64,000 nucleotides of DNA from Eutreptiella sp. 'Long Island Sound 2002' (Eukaryota > Euglenozoa > Euglenophyceae > Eutreptiales > Eutreptiaceae). Below are positions 1 to 11,700 of this stretch, piece after piece. Under the pieces are notes generated by a model. That model was given only the letters and a program-made list of their open reading frames with translations. It made no database searches and had not been told where the DNA came from. The stretch is from positions 117,139,790 through 117,203,789 of the forward strand of contig OZ038381.1 in NCBI GenBank assembly GCA_964036045.1, in the 5' to 3' direction. The position numbers and the translations under genes were made by a program. How positions within the stretch are numbered: position 1 is the stretch's first letter; each line of letters opens with the position of its first letter.

Positions 1-290
1 TCCTACACCATTTGGGGTGGCCAAACGGGTGAAATGAGCCCATGTTGAGGCCATTTTGGGGCATTTTGGCCCCTCACAAGTCCACAAAAGCCTTGAAAGT
101 GGGCCTTGTGGTGAAGGGGATCACTTGCAAGCTGATTCCACTTTGTCAACGGCCATCAACGTGTGACTCATTGGTGTCCCTCACCATTCATATCTAATGT
201 TCCTTCCCCCACCAGCTCGGTCCCAATATTCAGTCTTGATTAGGGTTAGGGTCACCGAGCTGGTGGAACCGGTCCTGGTTTTATAACCCT
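1..290. repeat. Direct repeat, copy 1 (with 1166-1425)
   Basis: About 270 bp that recurs at 1166-1425 in the same orientation, roughly 1.16 kb apart. Both copies share blocks such as cattttggggcattttggcc, a segment around tcatatctaatgttcc, and an end with tcttgattagggttaggg. The spacing suggests a tandem duplication or a long-terminal-repeat pair. I see no retroelement coding between them. Confidence 0.8.
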
Positions 291-315
291 TTTTAGTGTC
301 TAGGTTGGACCTACC

Positions 316-375
316 AGGTTTAGCAGCAGCAGCAGCAGGCAGCAGCAAGCAGCAGCAAGCAGCAAGCAGCAGCAC
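316..375. repeat. AGC/CAG trinucleotide tract
   Basis: Imperfect run of AGC units interrupted by AGGC and AAGC variants. Open frames across it translate as poly-Ala, poly-Gln or poly-Cys and are shadows. Confidence 0.85.
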
Positions 376-1165
376 GCGCGAAATGGGTAAAAATCAGATT
401 TCCGTCGTGGTGCGTCAGATTCGGGTGAAAATTTGGTGGATGATACCTATGGGTGTGAAGTACAATCACACAAAGTTTGAGCAAGAAACTGAACGGTGGC
501 GGCCGGGAACGGGATTCGCAAGTGGCGGACCTCAGTTTCAAAAACTGCAGTTTAGGGCCAAAAACGCCATTTTTGGGCCAAAAATGCCCTGGAACACATT
601 CAAAACGGCCAAACGAAGGGAAACGATGGGTACACTTCACGTGCCGCTTGACTTCCCAGTGTCAACGAGCTCTTTGCAACCCTCTAACTCCATGATATGT
701 CCCGGAAACCGCCCAAAAAGGCCCCCAGAAGCTCCAACTGCCGACAGCCACAAACCAAGAATAGGCCATATCTTTGGCTACATGGCCCAAAATGCGATTC
801 CGAGGGCACCTACTCCACCCGCAACCCCCCACGTTTTGTGGTTTCCACCCCTCAGAATTGCCCAAACGGACGCCTAGACCCCAATAACTAGGCCCACTAG
901 GCTGTGGCAAGCTGCAAGCTCAAGCCCAAACAGGTGGGTGCCCAAATGGGTCAACAGGGTCCGAAAGGGGTAAAAATATGACTTTCCGCAAAAATGATCC
1001 TAGACCATGTGCGACGCTAAAACAAGTGTTTTTGGACTGTTTTGAGCTTGTGGTGGCCCATTTGGGTCCTCCAAAAATCCCAAAATGCTTTGAAAATGGG
1101 CTGTTTTGGGACCAAAAATGGGTCAAAAATGGGTCAAAAACACATTTTTCCAAAACTCATCGTAG
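376..1165. other. No gene seen; CCAAAA-rich unique sequence
   Basis: Contains short repeats of gggccaaaaa and aaaatgggtc type. Open frames on both strands are short and low in complexity, and I do not support any as coding. Confidence 0.6.
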
Positions 1166-1425
1166 ACCATTTGGGGTGCACAAAAGGGTGAAACGAGCCC
1201 ATTTTGAGCCCATTTTGGGGCATTTTGGCCCCTGAGAAGTCCAAAAAGCCTTGAAAGTGGGCCTCATGGTGATGGGGTTCAGGTGCATTTCACTTTGTCA
1301 AGAGCCATCAATGTGTGAATCATTCTTGATGTCCCTCACCATTCATATCTAATGTTCCCTCCCCCACCAGCTCGGTCCCAATATTCAGTCTTGATTAGGG
1401 TTAGGGCTAGGGTCGGGGTTAGGCT
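1166..1425. repeat. Direct repeat, copy 2 (with 1-290)
   Basis: Second copy of the block at the window start, diverged by scattered substitutions and small indels. It ends in a run related to tagggttagggctagggtcg. Confidence 0.8.
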
Positions 1426-1454
1426 GTCCAATGTTCCACAGAGCGAGAGTCATG

Positions 1455-4400
1455 TCATGATTTCCGAGCAAAAAGAGGGATGCCAGGTGAAAATGTAGGC
1501 TTCTCTGCCGGTGCGACCATGCCAAGGACATACCGCTTCACATGATCCGGCAATGGCTTCCAACCAGAGTGCTGGGCATGTCCACGGTGAACAGCATGTG
1601 GGGCACACACATCGCGCCCCCCCTCACACTCTCTCACCCCATGGAGCAAATACGCCACATACACCCCCAAGGGTGTGCAGAAGTCATCGCCCAGGAAGCC
1701 TACCGTGTCCACGTGCTTGTAGGCATCCTGCCACACAGGCAGAGACACAGTGCGGTAGCCAGATGACCAGGGGGGGGTTGGAATAGGTTTGCGCATCGAG
1801 GAAGGGCTTGGTCAGCAGAAGCTGCACCGCCCTTTGCTCGTGGTCCGCCAAATCCTGTGTGTGGCACACTCTCTCCAACCCGTCAATGTCATGCCACCCC
1901 GCCCAGTCTGTGTCCTCATCCCTGATGAGGATGTAGGGCAATGCCCACTCCATGAAATCGGGGAGGGTCACCCCAAGGTGCTTTGGTTGTACGTCCCCCG
2001 CTTCCAGGCGCACCCGCATCTCCAGTGTCCCAACCCTCTTGTTGGCCATGATCCGCTCCCAGTCCAACAATTGGTCACTCTGGGGGGGGGGAGAATCCCA
2101 AGGGGTCAAGGGCTTTTGCATGCTTCCTCCACGGTTTCCAAAGCCACTGCCGCACCACCCCCAACCCCCCCCCCCCTTGAACTTGTAGATGACGCCCACC
2201 TCTTTTTGGGCAAGGGTGGGCTGTTGGTACATAACCCCCGGGAGCCGCACCTTCTGTACATTGTCTGAGGAAGGGAAAAAATCCTTGCAGTTCGGCAGCC
2301 ATCACCCTCAGCCCACTCAACCAACCCGCAGTGAGGGGGGACTCCTTCGAACCCAGAAAGGCCCCGAAAAGATGCAGCTCGGATTGGGCCCTGCTGGTTA
2401 GTGTGTTTGCCCGCACCACGTCCCTCATGATCCCCGGCTCCAAGGAGACCAGGGAGGCAAGGACAACCGGAGCCTGCAGACCCTGGTACCGGTCCAGGGT
2501 GGCGATCATATGCACACACTCATATGCCTGGTCCCCATGCAGCCGGCGCCCTGCCTCCCACACACAGTGCTGCAGCCATAGCATCTGCGCATAGTGTGTG
2601 GTGACGATTGCCACTGACTTGGGGGGGTACACATTTGCACTGTGTGCATGCTCTAGAAAGTGCAGCACCAGCCAGGCCTCCTCCTTGCTCGTGTTCCCCT
2701 GATTGCGCATGGCCTCGTCCATGACAAGGCTCTCCCATGCTCTGCCAACCTCCCTTCTCAGTAACCCCAGCCGGGCGTCCGACATCCTGTACGGTGTAAG
2801 CTCCGATCTCCACTCAGGATTGTCTGTGCTGACTATGCGGATGCGTTGCCCTCCCAACACCGGGGGGGGTAGTGCTGGGGCCGAGGCGGGGTACCAGCCC
2901 AAAGACCCCCCCGTGAACAGCCCACGCACCACCGTTGCCAAAGGCACGTACATGCGGAATTGCTAGGTTAGGACACACGCAGTACACCTTGTACGGTACA
3001 GGACAAAGTGCAACACACTACTTGTGCTGAAGCGCTGCGAGTCACCATACTGCATCCCTGGTCCCTGGTCGAGGTGCACATTGAGGTTAGCAAAATGCTC
3101 GGACTGCGGCCATGCAATATGTTGAGCCGTCACCTTGCCCCCTTTCCCCTTTTTATCCCTTCCGCTTTCGCTGCAGCTGCAAGAAGAGTGATGGCACTGT
3201 ATGGGCGCAGTTGACCGGCATCCCCACAAAACATGCACTGTGCCCCAAAAGCTGCCAAGTCCAGACCCACTGGGATGCTATGCCTCGAGGGCTCATCCAC
3301 GAAGCTGAATGCGAACTGAGTTTGTGGGTCACCCTGTAGCAACAACTTCCGCCGTGTGGCGACCATACCAGCTGTTGCAAAGAGAACCCGGCAGCTGTTG
3401 AGGGCACACTGCAATGTGCCATTGCAGTCCGGATGATTGGCCAACGTCTCTTGGACTGTTGTTTGGTTGTACGGCTCCAAACCTGGGGGGGTCCGGCCCC
3501 TTGCAGCTCGGAACCCCATCCAGGGCACGGGGTGGTCCTTCAGGACCGCCTTTGAGAAGACAAGATCCTGTCCTGCCGATTGGATCACCCGCAGCATCAG
3601 GTTGTCGACCTGTGCGTTTGTTGGGGCGGTGACCAAGATGCATGCCCCAAGGAGGTTGTCGGCCGGTGCCCCCCCCCCCTTTCCTGGCAGTGTGTATCGA
3701 ATCCGGCGCCTTGGGATTCGGGATGCATGGGTCGAAGTACCCCTGCTGCCACATCACTGCCTTGATGCAGGCCACCAGGGTCTCCGACTTCCCCGTGCCG
3801 GCCCCCCCGGTCATGGAGGAGACAACAGCACCCTCATCCAGACATTGCCGGACAGCCAAGGCTTGGGAGGGGTTCAGGTTATGATGCTCCACAAGGTGAC
3901 GCAGAATCTGCTGGTCCTCGGCAGGGAGGCTGTTAGACAGCCGTGGTTCTTGCCGGGTGGCATTGAGCAACGCGTTCCAGGCCTCCCCCGTCCGTATCTC
4001 CTCACGCAACGACCGGAACGCTGCATCGTCAGGCAGGACACAGCTCCACCACCTGCGGATGTGCAAGATGGGCGGTTTGTTCGCACAAACAATGGTCACC
4101 ATGTCACCGGAGGTGCCATCACCTTGCACCTTGCCAATCCAGTCCGGGTTTGGGGCCACGTCAAGGGTGGCGACATCTGGCCGCTTCATGTCCCATCCAT
4201 GGATGAGACCCCCATCGGTCAGCTCGTAGTTGCCCCAAACTTCGAGCTCAGCAGACCATTCTATTACCTTGACCATGTTGCCATGCTTGTCCTCCTTCAG
4301 CGTCTCAACCCTCTCAAACCACAGCTCCCTCTGGGCACCTTGCTCCCATGCCCACCTCCGGGCAGCGGCGATCTCATGCACGGTACGGTGTGCACCAAGG

Positions 4401-4890
4401 ATGCCTTGTGGACATACGCATCGCGATCAGCCCAACGGGTAGTGAATCCATCGGTTGGGTTCGTGTCGATGTCATAGCCCACGTGGGTAAGGGTTTCCGC
4501 AAAGGTCCGGGCCTTGTCTTTGGCTTGCGGCGGGCCTTGGCCTGTGCCTTGTGGGGGGGCCTGACCTTTGCCTTGCGGCGGACCTTGGCCTATGCCTTGT
4601 GGGGGGCCTGACCTTTGCCTCGTGGGGGGCCATGGCCTTTGCCTTGTGGATGGGCTTGGCCTTTGCCTGTGCCTTGCTGGGGGCCTTTGCCTTGCGTAGG
4701 GCCATGCCCTTTGCCTTGTTGTGTGCCTGTGCCATGTGCACGGCCATGCCCTTTGCTTTGCTGAGGGCCATGGCCTTTGCCTTGCTGAGGGCCTTTGCCT
4801 TGGGCAAGGCCATACCCTTTGCCATGCTGTGGGCCTTTGCCTTGCTGTGGGCCTTTGCCTTTGCCGTGCTGAGGGCCTTTGCCTTGCCAA
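1455..4890 (-). CDS. SF1 helicase, UPF1/DNA2-like (frame-shifted)
   Basis: ATP-dependent helicase of superfamily 1. Motifs run in order down the minus strand: Walker A GGAGTGKSE near 3800; motif Ia VTAPTNAQVDNL near 3620; motif II FVDEPS with motif III GDAGQLRP near 3300-3200; the QFRM block near 2955; motif IV SVAIVTTHYAQ near 2620; motif V LDRYQGLQAP near 2490; motif VI TSRAQSELHLFG near 2380. This order is that of UPF1-type helicases. The frame changes at G or C runs: one base out of the 11-C run at 3669-3679 restores the Walker A to Ia join, and similar shifts occur near 3150, 2170 and 1770. A TAG at 2963-2965 lies inside the LTxQFRM block in an otherwise open frame. The last frame ends in TGA at 1455-1457. 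The N-terminus is uncertain: residues upstream of 4381 need another shift and lead into a Lys/Ala/Gln/Arg repeat. It may belong to a mobile element, but I see no bounding TIRs. Confidence 0.78.
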
Positions 4891-4905
4891 TGGCCATGGG
4901 GCTGT
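4500..4905. repeat. Degenerate short-unit repeat (ggcctttgccttgc type)
   Basis: Variants of ccttgctgagggcctttg repeat throughout. On the minus strand this reads as Lys-Ala or Arg-Gln runs, possibly a low-complexity N-terminal tail of the helicase gene. Confidence 0.75.
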
Positions 4906-4934
4906 GTTTGTCCTCCGTTGGGGATGTTGTCTGG

Positions 4935-5535
4935 GTCGGGGCGCTGTGGCCGGGGACCGAGAGCGAACTCCTGCGGCTCAGAGGCCTGCAGTAGGTGAGT
5001 TGGGGGTTGAAAGACGACCCTAGTCGGGGCGCTGTGGCCGGGGACCGAGGGCGAACTCCTGCGGCTCGGCGGCCCGCAGTGGGTGGGTACGAAGAGGAAC
5101 GACCACCCTGGTCGGGGCGCTGTGGCCGGGGACCGAGGGCAAACTCCTGCGGCTCAGCGGCCCGCAGTGGGTGGGTACGGAGGGGAACGACGACCCTGGT
5201 CGGGGCGCTGTGGCTGGGGACCGAGGGCGAACTCCTGCGGCTCAGAGGCCTGCAGTAGGTGAGTTTGGGGGTTGAAAGACGACCCTAGTCGGGGCGCTGT
5301 GGCCGGGGACCGAGGGCGCACTCCTGCGGCTCGGAGGCCCGCAGTGGGTGGGTACGGAGAGGAACGACGACCCTGGTGGGGGCGCTGTGGCCGGGGACCG
5401 AGGGCGAACTCCTGCGGCTCAGCGGCCCGCAGTGGGTGGGTACGGAGGGGAACGACGACTTGGTCGGGGCGCTGTGGCTGGGGACCGAGGGCGAACTCCT
5501 GCGGCTCAGCGGCCCGCAGTGGGTGACAGATGAAC
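4935..5535. repeat. 88-bp tandem satellite, seven copies
   Basis: The start gtcggggcgctgtgg (one copy gtgggggcgctgtgg) recurs at 4935, 5023, 5111, 5199, 5288, 5376 and 5463, giving a period of 87-89 bp. Each unit carries ggaccgagggcgaactcctg and cggcccgcagtgggtg or a close variant. Long plus-strand frames across it are repeat artefacts. Confidence 0.95.
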
Positions 5536-5559
5536 TCGTGGGTGTTGGAGCGAACACCC

Positions 5560-6022
5560 CAACTCAGATGTCCGGGTCAGAGACGCAACGGTCTAGACCC
5601 AAGACGCACTTCCTCGCCTCAAGGGGGAGGTTGGAAATAAAGGAGTGCCCGGACTGAGACGCACGGCGCTGGAGCAATGAACCGTACTGCGGGGTGGGGC
5701 ACGGCCGCTTCGGGGCGGGCAGGCCCAACTCAGATGTCTGGGTCAGAGACGCGACGGTCTAGACCCAAGACGCACTTCCTCGCCTCAAGGGGGAGGTTGG
5801 AAATAAAAGAGTGCCCTATGTGTAAGAGACGCCCGGTGCACACTTGCCGAAGAGCTGGAAATTGGAACATTTCGCCGAAGTCTGTGGACGTTGCGGGGGG
5901 GGCTGCGCAGGCAGCAATGACCCAAACTGCGGCCTCTCCGGCGGGGGGGCGGACTGAGACGCACGGCGCTGGAGCAATGAACCGTACTGCGGGGTGGGGC
6001 ACGGCCGCTTCGGGGCGGGAGC
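5560..6022. repeat. Interleaved duplicated blocks
   Basis: The block from aactcagatgtc to gaaataaa occurs at about 5560-5645 and 5730-5815. The block from gactgagacgcacggcg to cttcggggcggg occurs at about 5653-5721 and 5952-6020. A third, diverged copy of the first block lies at 6808-6905. Confidence 0.9.
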
Positions 6023-6598
6023 CAATGGGAGGAGTGAGGAGCGGCGGTGCCTGCTATACTGGGTCAGTGTCACCTGATCACTTGCTTGAGGAGGCAGTGG
6101 CCGACGAGGCACAGGTTGGGGGCCTGCTTGGGGATACGGGGGGGGTTTTGGGGTAGCACACAGGATTTCAAGCACCACTGCTGCATGCTCCGCGTCCCTC
6201 GAAAGGAAATGCGAACGGCTAATTCGCATGCCCTCCTGCCACACCCGCAAGGGGTTTTTCTTGGGCTGCTGAACCGCAAACCGGTACATCGCACGGCGGT
6301 TCAGCACCCCGTCCACGAAATACTGAACCCCACCCCCGTGATTCTCCCGGATGAGCTGCAATGTTCTGGCACTGTAGGGCCCGTGAACAATGGGTTTGGG
6401 GGGGGTGGGGGGGTCCTTGGGTACGTACTTGGGGGGTTGTGGGGGGGATGGCGGTGGAACGGCAGTGCACATCAGGGCCTCCTCCACGGCTTCCAGGGCT
6501 ACCAGGTATGGGGTTGAGGTAACGTGGGGTCTCGGTGGAGGACTTACTGGCGTTGGAGAGGTTGCTGGTGAAGGGGGAGAGCGGGGCGGTGTTGGCAA
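5816..6598 (-). CDS. Proline-rich hypothetical protein
   Basis: Open frame of 260 codons with no recognised domain. The N-terminal third is Pro/Ser/Thr-rich. A middle part (about residues 60-150) has ordinary composition, including QYFVDGVLNRRAMYRFAV and a segment around FLSRDAEHAAVVLEIL. The C-terminal third repeats a YGSLL/FGSLL motif between proline runs. The 3' end lies in the duplicated block at 5730-6020, so the C-terminus may be fortuitous. It lies on the helicase strand, 900 bp upstream of it, and could belong to the same mobile unit. No function is assigned. Confidence 0.4.
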   Translation of the reverse strand: MPTPPRSPPSPATSPTPVSPPPRPHVTSTPYLVALEAVEEALMCTAVPPPSPPQPPKYVPKDPPTPPKPIVHGPYSARTLQLIRENHGGGVQYFVDGVLNRRAMYRFAVQQPKKNPLRVWQEGMRISRSHFLSRDAEHAAVVLEILCATPKPPPYPQAGPQPVPRRPLPPQASDQVTLTQYSRHRRSSLLPLAPAPKRPCPTPQYGSLLQRRASQSAPPPERPQFGSLLPAQPPPQRPQTSAKCSNFQLFGKCAPGVSYT

Positions 6599-6599
6599 T

Positions 6600-8412
6600 G
6601 GAGGCTGGCGCGAGGCCAGTTCGCTGAGACACTTCTAAGCATCCGAATCCCACGGTGGCGAGGGGGGTTGGTCTCCAAACCGCAATAGCTCCGACAGATC
6701 CCCCCAACCACATTCCGGAAACGAAGGGCTGGAGGGGACGGAAGAGGCCACCCTAAGGGGGCTAGACGACGTGGCAAATTGCGGCGCGCAGCGGGTGGTG
6801 GGGCACGCCCAACTCCAATGTCTGGGTCAGAGACGCAGTGGTCTAGACCCAAGACAGACTTCCTCGCCTCAAGGGGGAGGTAGGTAACAAAAGAGTGCCC
6901 TATGTGTAGAAGAGGCTCGGTGCACACGTGTCTCCAATGCAATACACGCATTTCCCTTTGTCTCAGTAACAGGCACAACATGCAACAATTACATATACCA
7001 GGAGATCAGGACCAAGTGAAATCAAAACGAATTACCTCCAAGTTGTCAACCACCAATACACACATAGCACAGCCCCTTCTCAGGTTTTTTTTTTGATGAC
7101 AGTGGGGCTGAAAATGGTTGCAAACTGCACAACCCACATCTACTAACAACAAATCGGGACGGGCTCGCAATACATGGATGCAAATACCAGGAAATCAGAA
7201 TCCCTTCTCAGTTGTTGTCGGCGCATTCTTCATCGAAGGGGTCTGTGGTCGTAGGCGCCGGGGCCTAGAGCACACACAGCTAAAACACCTCAAGGATGTT
7301 CTGCATAATGAGCACATTCTGATCGAATGCAGCAACAAACATGTCAAAACCCCTTCTCAGCAGTTGGCAGCATCATCACTGAAGGGGTATATGGTCGTAG
7401 GCGCCAAGGCCTAGACCACACACAACCTGAACACCTCCGGGGTGTTCTACACAATCACATTGAAAGAACAGCAAAATGTCTGAGTGAGTGTGCTAGCGTG
7501 AGGTCCTGGAGCAGGCTGCAGAAATGGTGTCCTAATTATACCCACTTCTGCACCCTTGCTAAACCCGGCGGATGTCTTTACACGGTGCGATGGGGTACGC
7601 CCCACGTCTCTCCGCCCCTAGGTGCCCAATTTCTGTGCCGGCACCAGAAAACCTTGGGGAATACCCAGCGCTAACGCCAAGGTATTAGTTTTGTCTAACT
7701 ACCTACCTACTGCAGGGGAGGGATGGCCAAAAGCTATGAGGCATGAAAACGCCTGTTTGCTATGTGGCCAAAACCTAGGCTACCACTGCAACTGCCCACC
7801 GAAAACCCTGTTAAAATTCCAGGAAACTGGCAGGACGATGACACACACACTGTAGGTCCTACACACCCTACTGTGGACCTAGCCTTCGAAGGATGACGTC
7901 ATCCAGGCCTTCCACTCCTACACGCACACGCTACTTGGTGCTGCTGTCAACGAGGTCGTAGGCCCTACCGGCCTTCCTGTGAGAGAAGCAAGCAACACAC
8001 AGCGCTGCTAAGCTGCTGTGGCCTGACAGGGACGCCATTACGCGTACCCCTGCCAGGGCTTGGAGGGAAGGAGTGCACTGGGGCGCAGCGTGAGTACGTG
8101 TCGTTCATGGCGGAGTCGTTCAGCATCTTCTCTGGTGGTTCCCCATTTCTTTGGTGTGATCTGCGCCCTTTTTGCTGGGCAAAAAATTGTGCCGTCGAAG
8201 ACAGCAAAGTGCACCAATCACCCTGACCTACACCACCTGAGAGGTTCACATGCAGGCACTGTTTTGGGCTGAGGAACCTAACCACCCTCGCCGTATTATA
8301 CGGGTCCTCGAGTGGAAAATAATACGCTGTCCCAAAACAGGTCCTTCGAAGAAAGCAAGCTTAAGGAACTCCGCCCGTTCTCTTATAGAACGTAGGGCGG
8401 AGCCCCTAGGTA
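6600..8412. other. Intergenic: duplicated fragments, no gene supported
   Basis: Holds a partial copy of the duplicated block (6808-6905), two diverged direct repeats around 7200-7290 and 7360-7455 sharing ggtcgtaggcgcc, and a GC-rich hairpin at 8369-8404 (ctccgccc / gggcggag arms around gttct-agaac) just outside transposon C. Open frames are short and unsupported. Confidence 0.55.
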
Positions 8413-8785
8413 CCCTTGGTGCGCGTTTGAAACCCAATGTTGTTCCGGCCAAATTGTTCCAATGTTCTAGGCTATCTGGCCGGAACAAAAAAAGTTCAAA
8501 ATTTATTTACCCCACAACCAAGCCTACCCGTACATGGTGGCAAAATATGTTGTTTGCTAGCCTTGGGGGTCCCCGCTGGTATGCTCATATTTGTTGCCCG
8601 GCGCGTTGCCACGTGAAAAAAACTTGTTTTCAAAAACAGTTTTTGTTAGAACACCATTGGAACACCGCTAGAACAAGTTATTGGAACGTCGCCGGAACAA
8701 GCACTCTACAACAAGAGCAAAGCACAAGGAAGGGTAAAATGGTAACATACATTGTTGTGTAGGGTGCCCCCGGGGGCCCATCGGG

Positions 8786-11700
8786 TTAGTCTGTTGTTCT
8801 CACCTGAAAGTCCTGCGTGGTCGGGGGCCCGGCGGGCGGCCCCGAACTCTTGTCACCCGCCCCACTATCCCCCCCATCCCCCTCACCGACCACCACCCCT
8901 TCACCCACCACCCCTTCACCCTCCACCCCTTCACCCACCACCCCTTCACCCTCCACCCCTTCACCCTCCACCCCTTCTCCCACCACCCCTTCACCCTCCA
9001 CCCCTTCGACCTCCATCCTTTCCCCCTCCACCCCTTCGACCTCTTCCCCGACGCCCCCATCCCGGTTAGCCCCGGTAGCACCCAAACCTGCCCCCGGTCC
9101 CTCCCCTTCGTCTCCCCCGTCCCCGTCCCCGTTGTTGCGCTCGTCCCCCTCCTCGTCCGCGTCCGCGTCGTCCTCCTTGTCCTCCTCCTCGGCCGCCATC
9201 ATCTTGGCGAGGAACTTCTTCGCCTGCGTCTTGGTTTTCCAAACCGACGCTCTCGGGATTGCGAAGAGTTCGGGGTCTTTGGGGAAGGCGATCCACGTCT
9301 CCCCAACCCCGGGGGGGCCACCCGCGGCAAGGGCTTCTTTGCCCTGCTCGATCCCCCACTGCCCATTGTCCCGAAAAACTACATACACTTGCTCCCCCGC
9401 TTTGTATTTGCACCCCCCCCCCCTCTTGCCTTTGGCTTGGCCTTGGGTTGGGGTTGGGGGGGCTGGGCCTTGGGTTGGGGGGGCGCAGCTCTCTTGGGAG
9501 CCTTGCGAGGGGGTTTGGTGGGCTCCTTGGCCGGGGGGCGGGGCTGGGGCTCCTCGAACGCCGAGGAGTCGGTGGTGGACCCCGAGGAGGAGTCCGTTGA
9601 GGAGTCGCCGGACGACTCCTCGCTGGAGGACTCCCCTGGGAGCCTCTTCCTTTTTTGGGGGGCTGGTTTTGGGGGCGCTCTTGGGTTCCCGCTTGGGGGG
9701 GCGTTGGGGTTTGGGTTTGGGTTTGGGTGCTGTTTGGGGGGCTGGGTGGGGGTTCGGGGGCACGCGGGCGGGGCGGGGGCCTCTGCGGCCACTTGTTGGC
9801 AGTGCGGCGGCGCTGGGGACATGTCGCCAATGCTGCCCCACCCCTCAATGCGCGTCGCCAGAACGCTGCCGCGGCCTGCCACGTAGTCCATCATGGCCGT
9901 GAGGAACTCGAGCACGGCGACGGGCTGCAAGTGCAACTGCTGAAGCAACGTACCCAAATAGATGGGCCGAGGATCGCTTCCTGGCCAACGAAGGATCACC
10001 CTAACGGCGCGCGGGTCCGAAGGGTTGACCTGGATGTCCTCCACCTACATGGAGGATAGCCACGATGAGTGTTCCAACGACGTTCCAATAAGCTGTTCTG
10101 GCGACGTTCAAAAGACTTTTCAAACGTTTTTTGGTGACAGATTGGAACGTCGCCAGAACAAACTGTTTGGAACGTCGCCGGAACAATGCACCAGCACGCC
10201 AAGCATGTGCATTTTTGGGCCCTATTGGCCATGTGGACATGCTTGCGGGGGGGCATACCCGCACGCGCGTGTCCACGTTCTCCTTGATCGCCGCCAACGC
10301 TTGCCGCAATTGCGAGGTCCGCGTGCGCTCACGTTCCACTAGCACTGCCCCAACGGCAGATTGTTGGTGCCGCTGCGCGTCGTCCTCGCACTTGACACGT
10401 AGGGCGCCAGGCCGCGACAGCGTTTGGCCAACGACGAAGCCATGGTATTTGCCTTCGTTCTCAACCACATAGATGCCGTCGCGGAGGATTCGGGTCCAAT
10501 TGGCCCGAAAGAGGACGGTGTCCTTGCGGGGAGTGGCCCTCACCTCGCCAAGGCCGTGGTCGGCCCAACGCTCAAAAATGAGGTGCCAATGGCAACTCCC
10601 CGCACTGACAGAGCCCGCGGTTAGAAATTAGCCCCCCTGCGCCTTGCTGGGGAGCCAGTCGTTGGGGAGGGGTGCCGTGCGCCCTGTCCCCAACCCGGTC
10701 ACCCAGGACACCGGGACCCCCCCTGGCGCGGACCCCTCCTCCCGGCGCCAGCGGCAATCACGCTGCTCCTTGCAGTGCAGTTGCTTGTGCACGAAGCGCT
10801 GCAGCAGCCAACGGAGCGTGTAAATGGTGGGGTGGGGGGCTCGTGGGACACAGGCGTCCAAGGCGGGGGGGGTTGGGGCCTACCATCTCCCTTGTCCAGG
10901 GAAAATTGACAGCTTTTGCTGCCAGGGATGAGCCAAGTCGGTTGCGCATCCGATCGGTAATGCGCAAGACGCCGCCGGCGTCATCCCCCCCCCCCTCCCC
11001 ATCCCCATCCCCCTCCCCATCCCCATCCCCCTCCCCCCCCCCTCTTCTTCCTCTCTCTTAACCCCCGGGTTAGCCCTCCGCTCTTCATCCTTCTCATCCA
11101 GCACCACCTCACCCAGCTCCACAATGTCATCGTCGTTGACACCCCCTTCCTGTTTCACCTGCACCTCCCCACCCATGCCCTGCAACTCCCTTTCAAGCAC
11201 CTCCACCGCCTTTTGCGCCTCCCTTACCCGCCGGTTCCCCTCCAGAACCCTCTCGCCCGCGTGCCCCCCCCCGGTGATGTACCCACGCCGCCGGCACTCC
11301 GCCAATTTCGCAGACCATTTTTTCACCCGGCGGCGGAGGCTTTCAACATTGCCCCTCGCCTCTTGCAGCTCCCCCAGAACCACGGCGTGCTCCCGAACCC
11401 CCCGCCCCCGTTACTCATTGAGCTCCCAGTCGAGGGCTCGGGCAACTGGGGGCGATGCGCTTGGAGAGGCGCGACTGGCGCGGCCCCTTGTGGGGCAGGC
11501 CGTGGCGCCTCCGATGGCCGGTGAGCGGGGGTTGCCCACGGAGGATGTTTGGGAGCGCCCTGAGGTGGGGGAGGGGCTGGCGAAGCCAGCGCAGAGCTGC
11601 TGCGTGGCTCGGACCGCGTGGCCCCCTGTGCCCCCAGTGGGGCTGGCGGGGGTGGTGCAGCCAGTGCTGCCCCCAGGGCCTCGGTCTCGGTCATCCCGTC

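Noticed and set aside
1-1425. LTR retrotransposon bounded by the two direct repeats
   Set aside because: No primer-binding site, polypurine tract, or gag/pol motif between the copies. A tandem duplication explains them.
4935-5535. Long plus-strand ORFs rich in GRCGRGPRANSCG-like repeats
   Set aside because: They are translations of the 88-bp satellite in phase with its period, not genes.
4935-5535. CRISPR-like spacing in the 88-bp repeat
   Set aside because: Units are contiguous without unique spacers, and the sequence is eukaryotic.
8817-9902. 361-codon plus-strand ORF opposite transposon C ORF2
   Set aside because: It is a Pro/Ser/Thr-repeat shadow of the acidic Gly/Glu tail on the minus strand. 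Homology to A and B supports the minus strand.
11411-11413. TAA in frame with the C ORF2 coiled coil
   Set aside because: The true frame upstream is probably another one, joined at the adjacent G runs, so the TAA may lie outside the coding frame.
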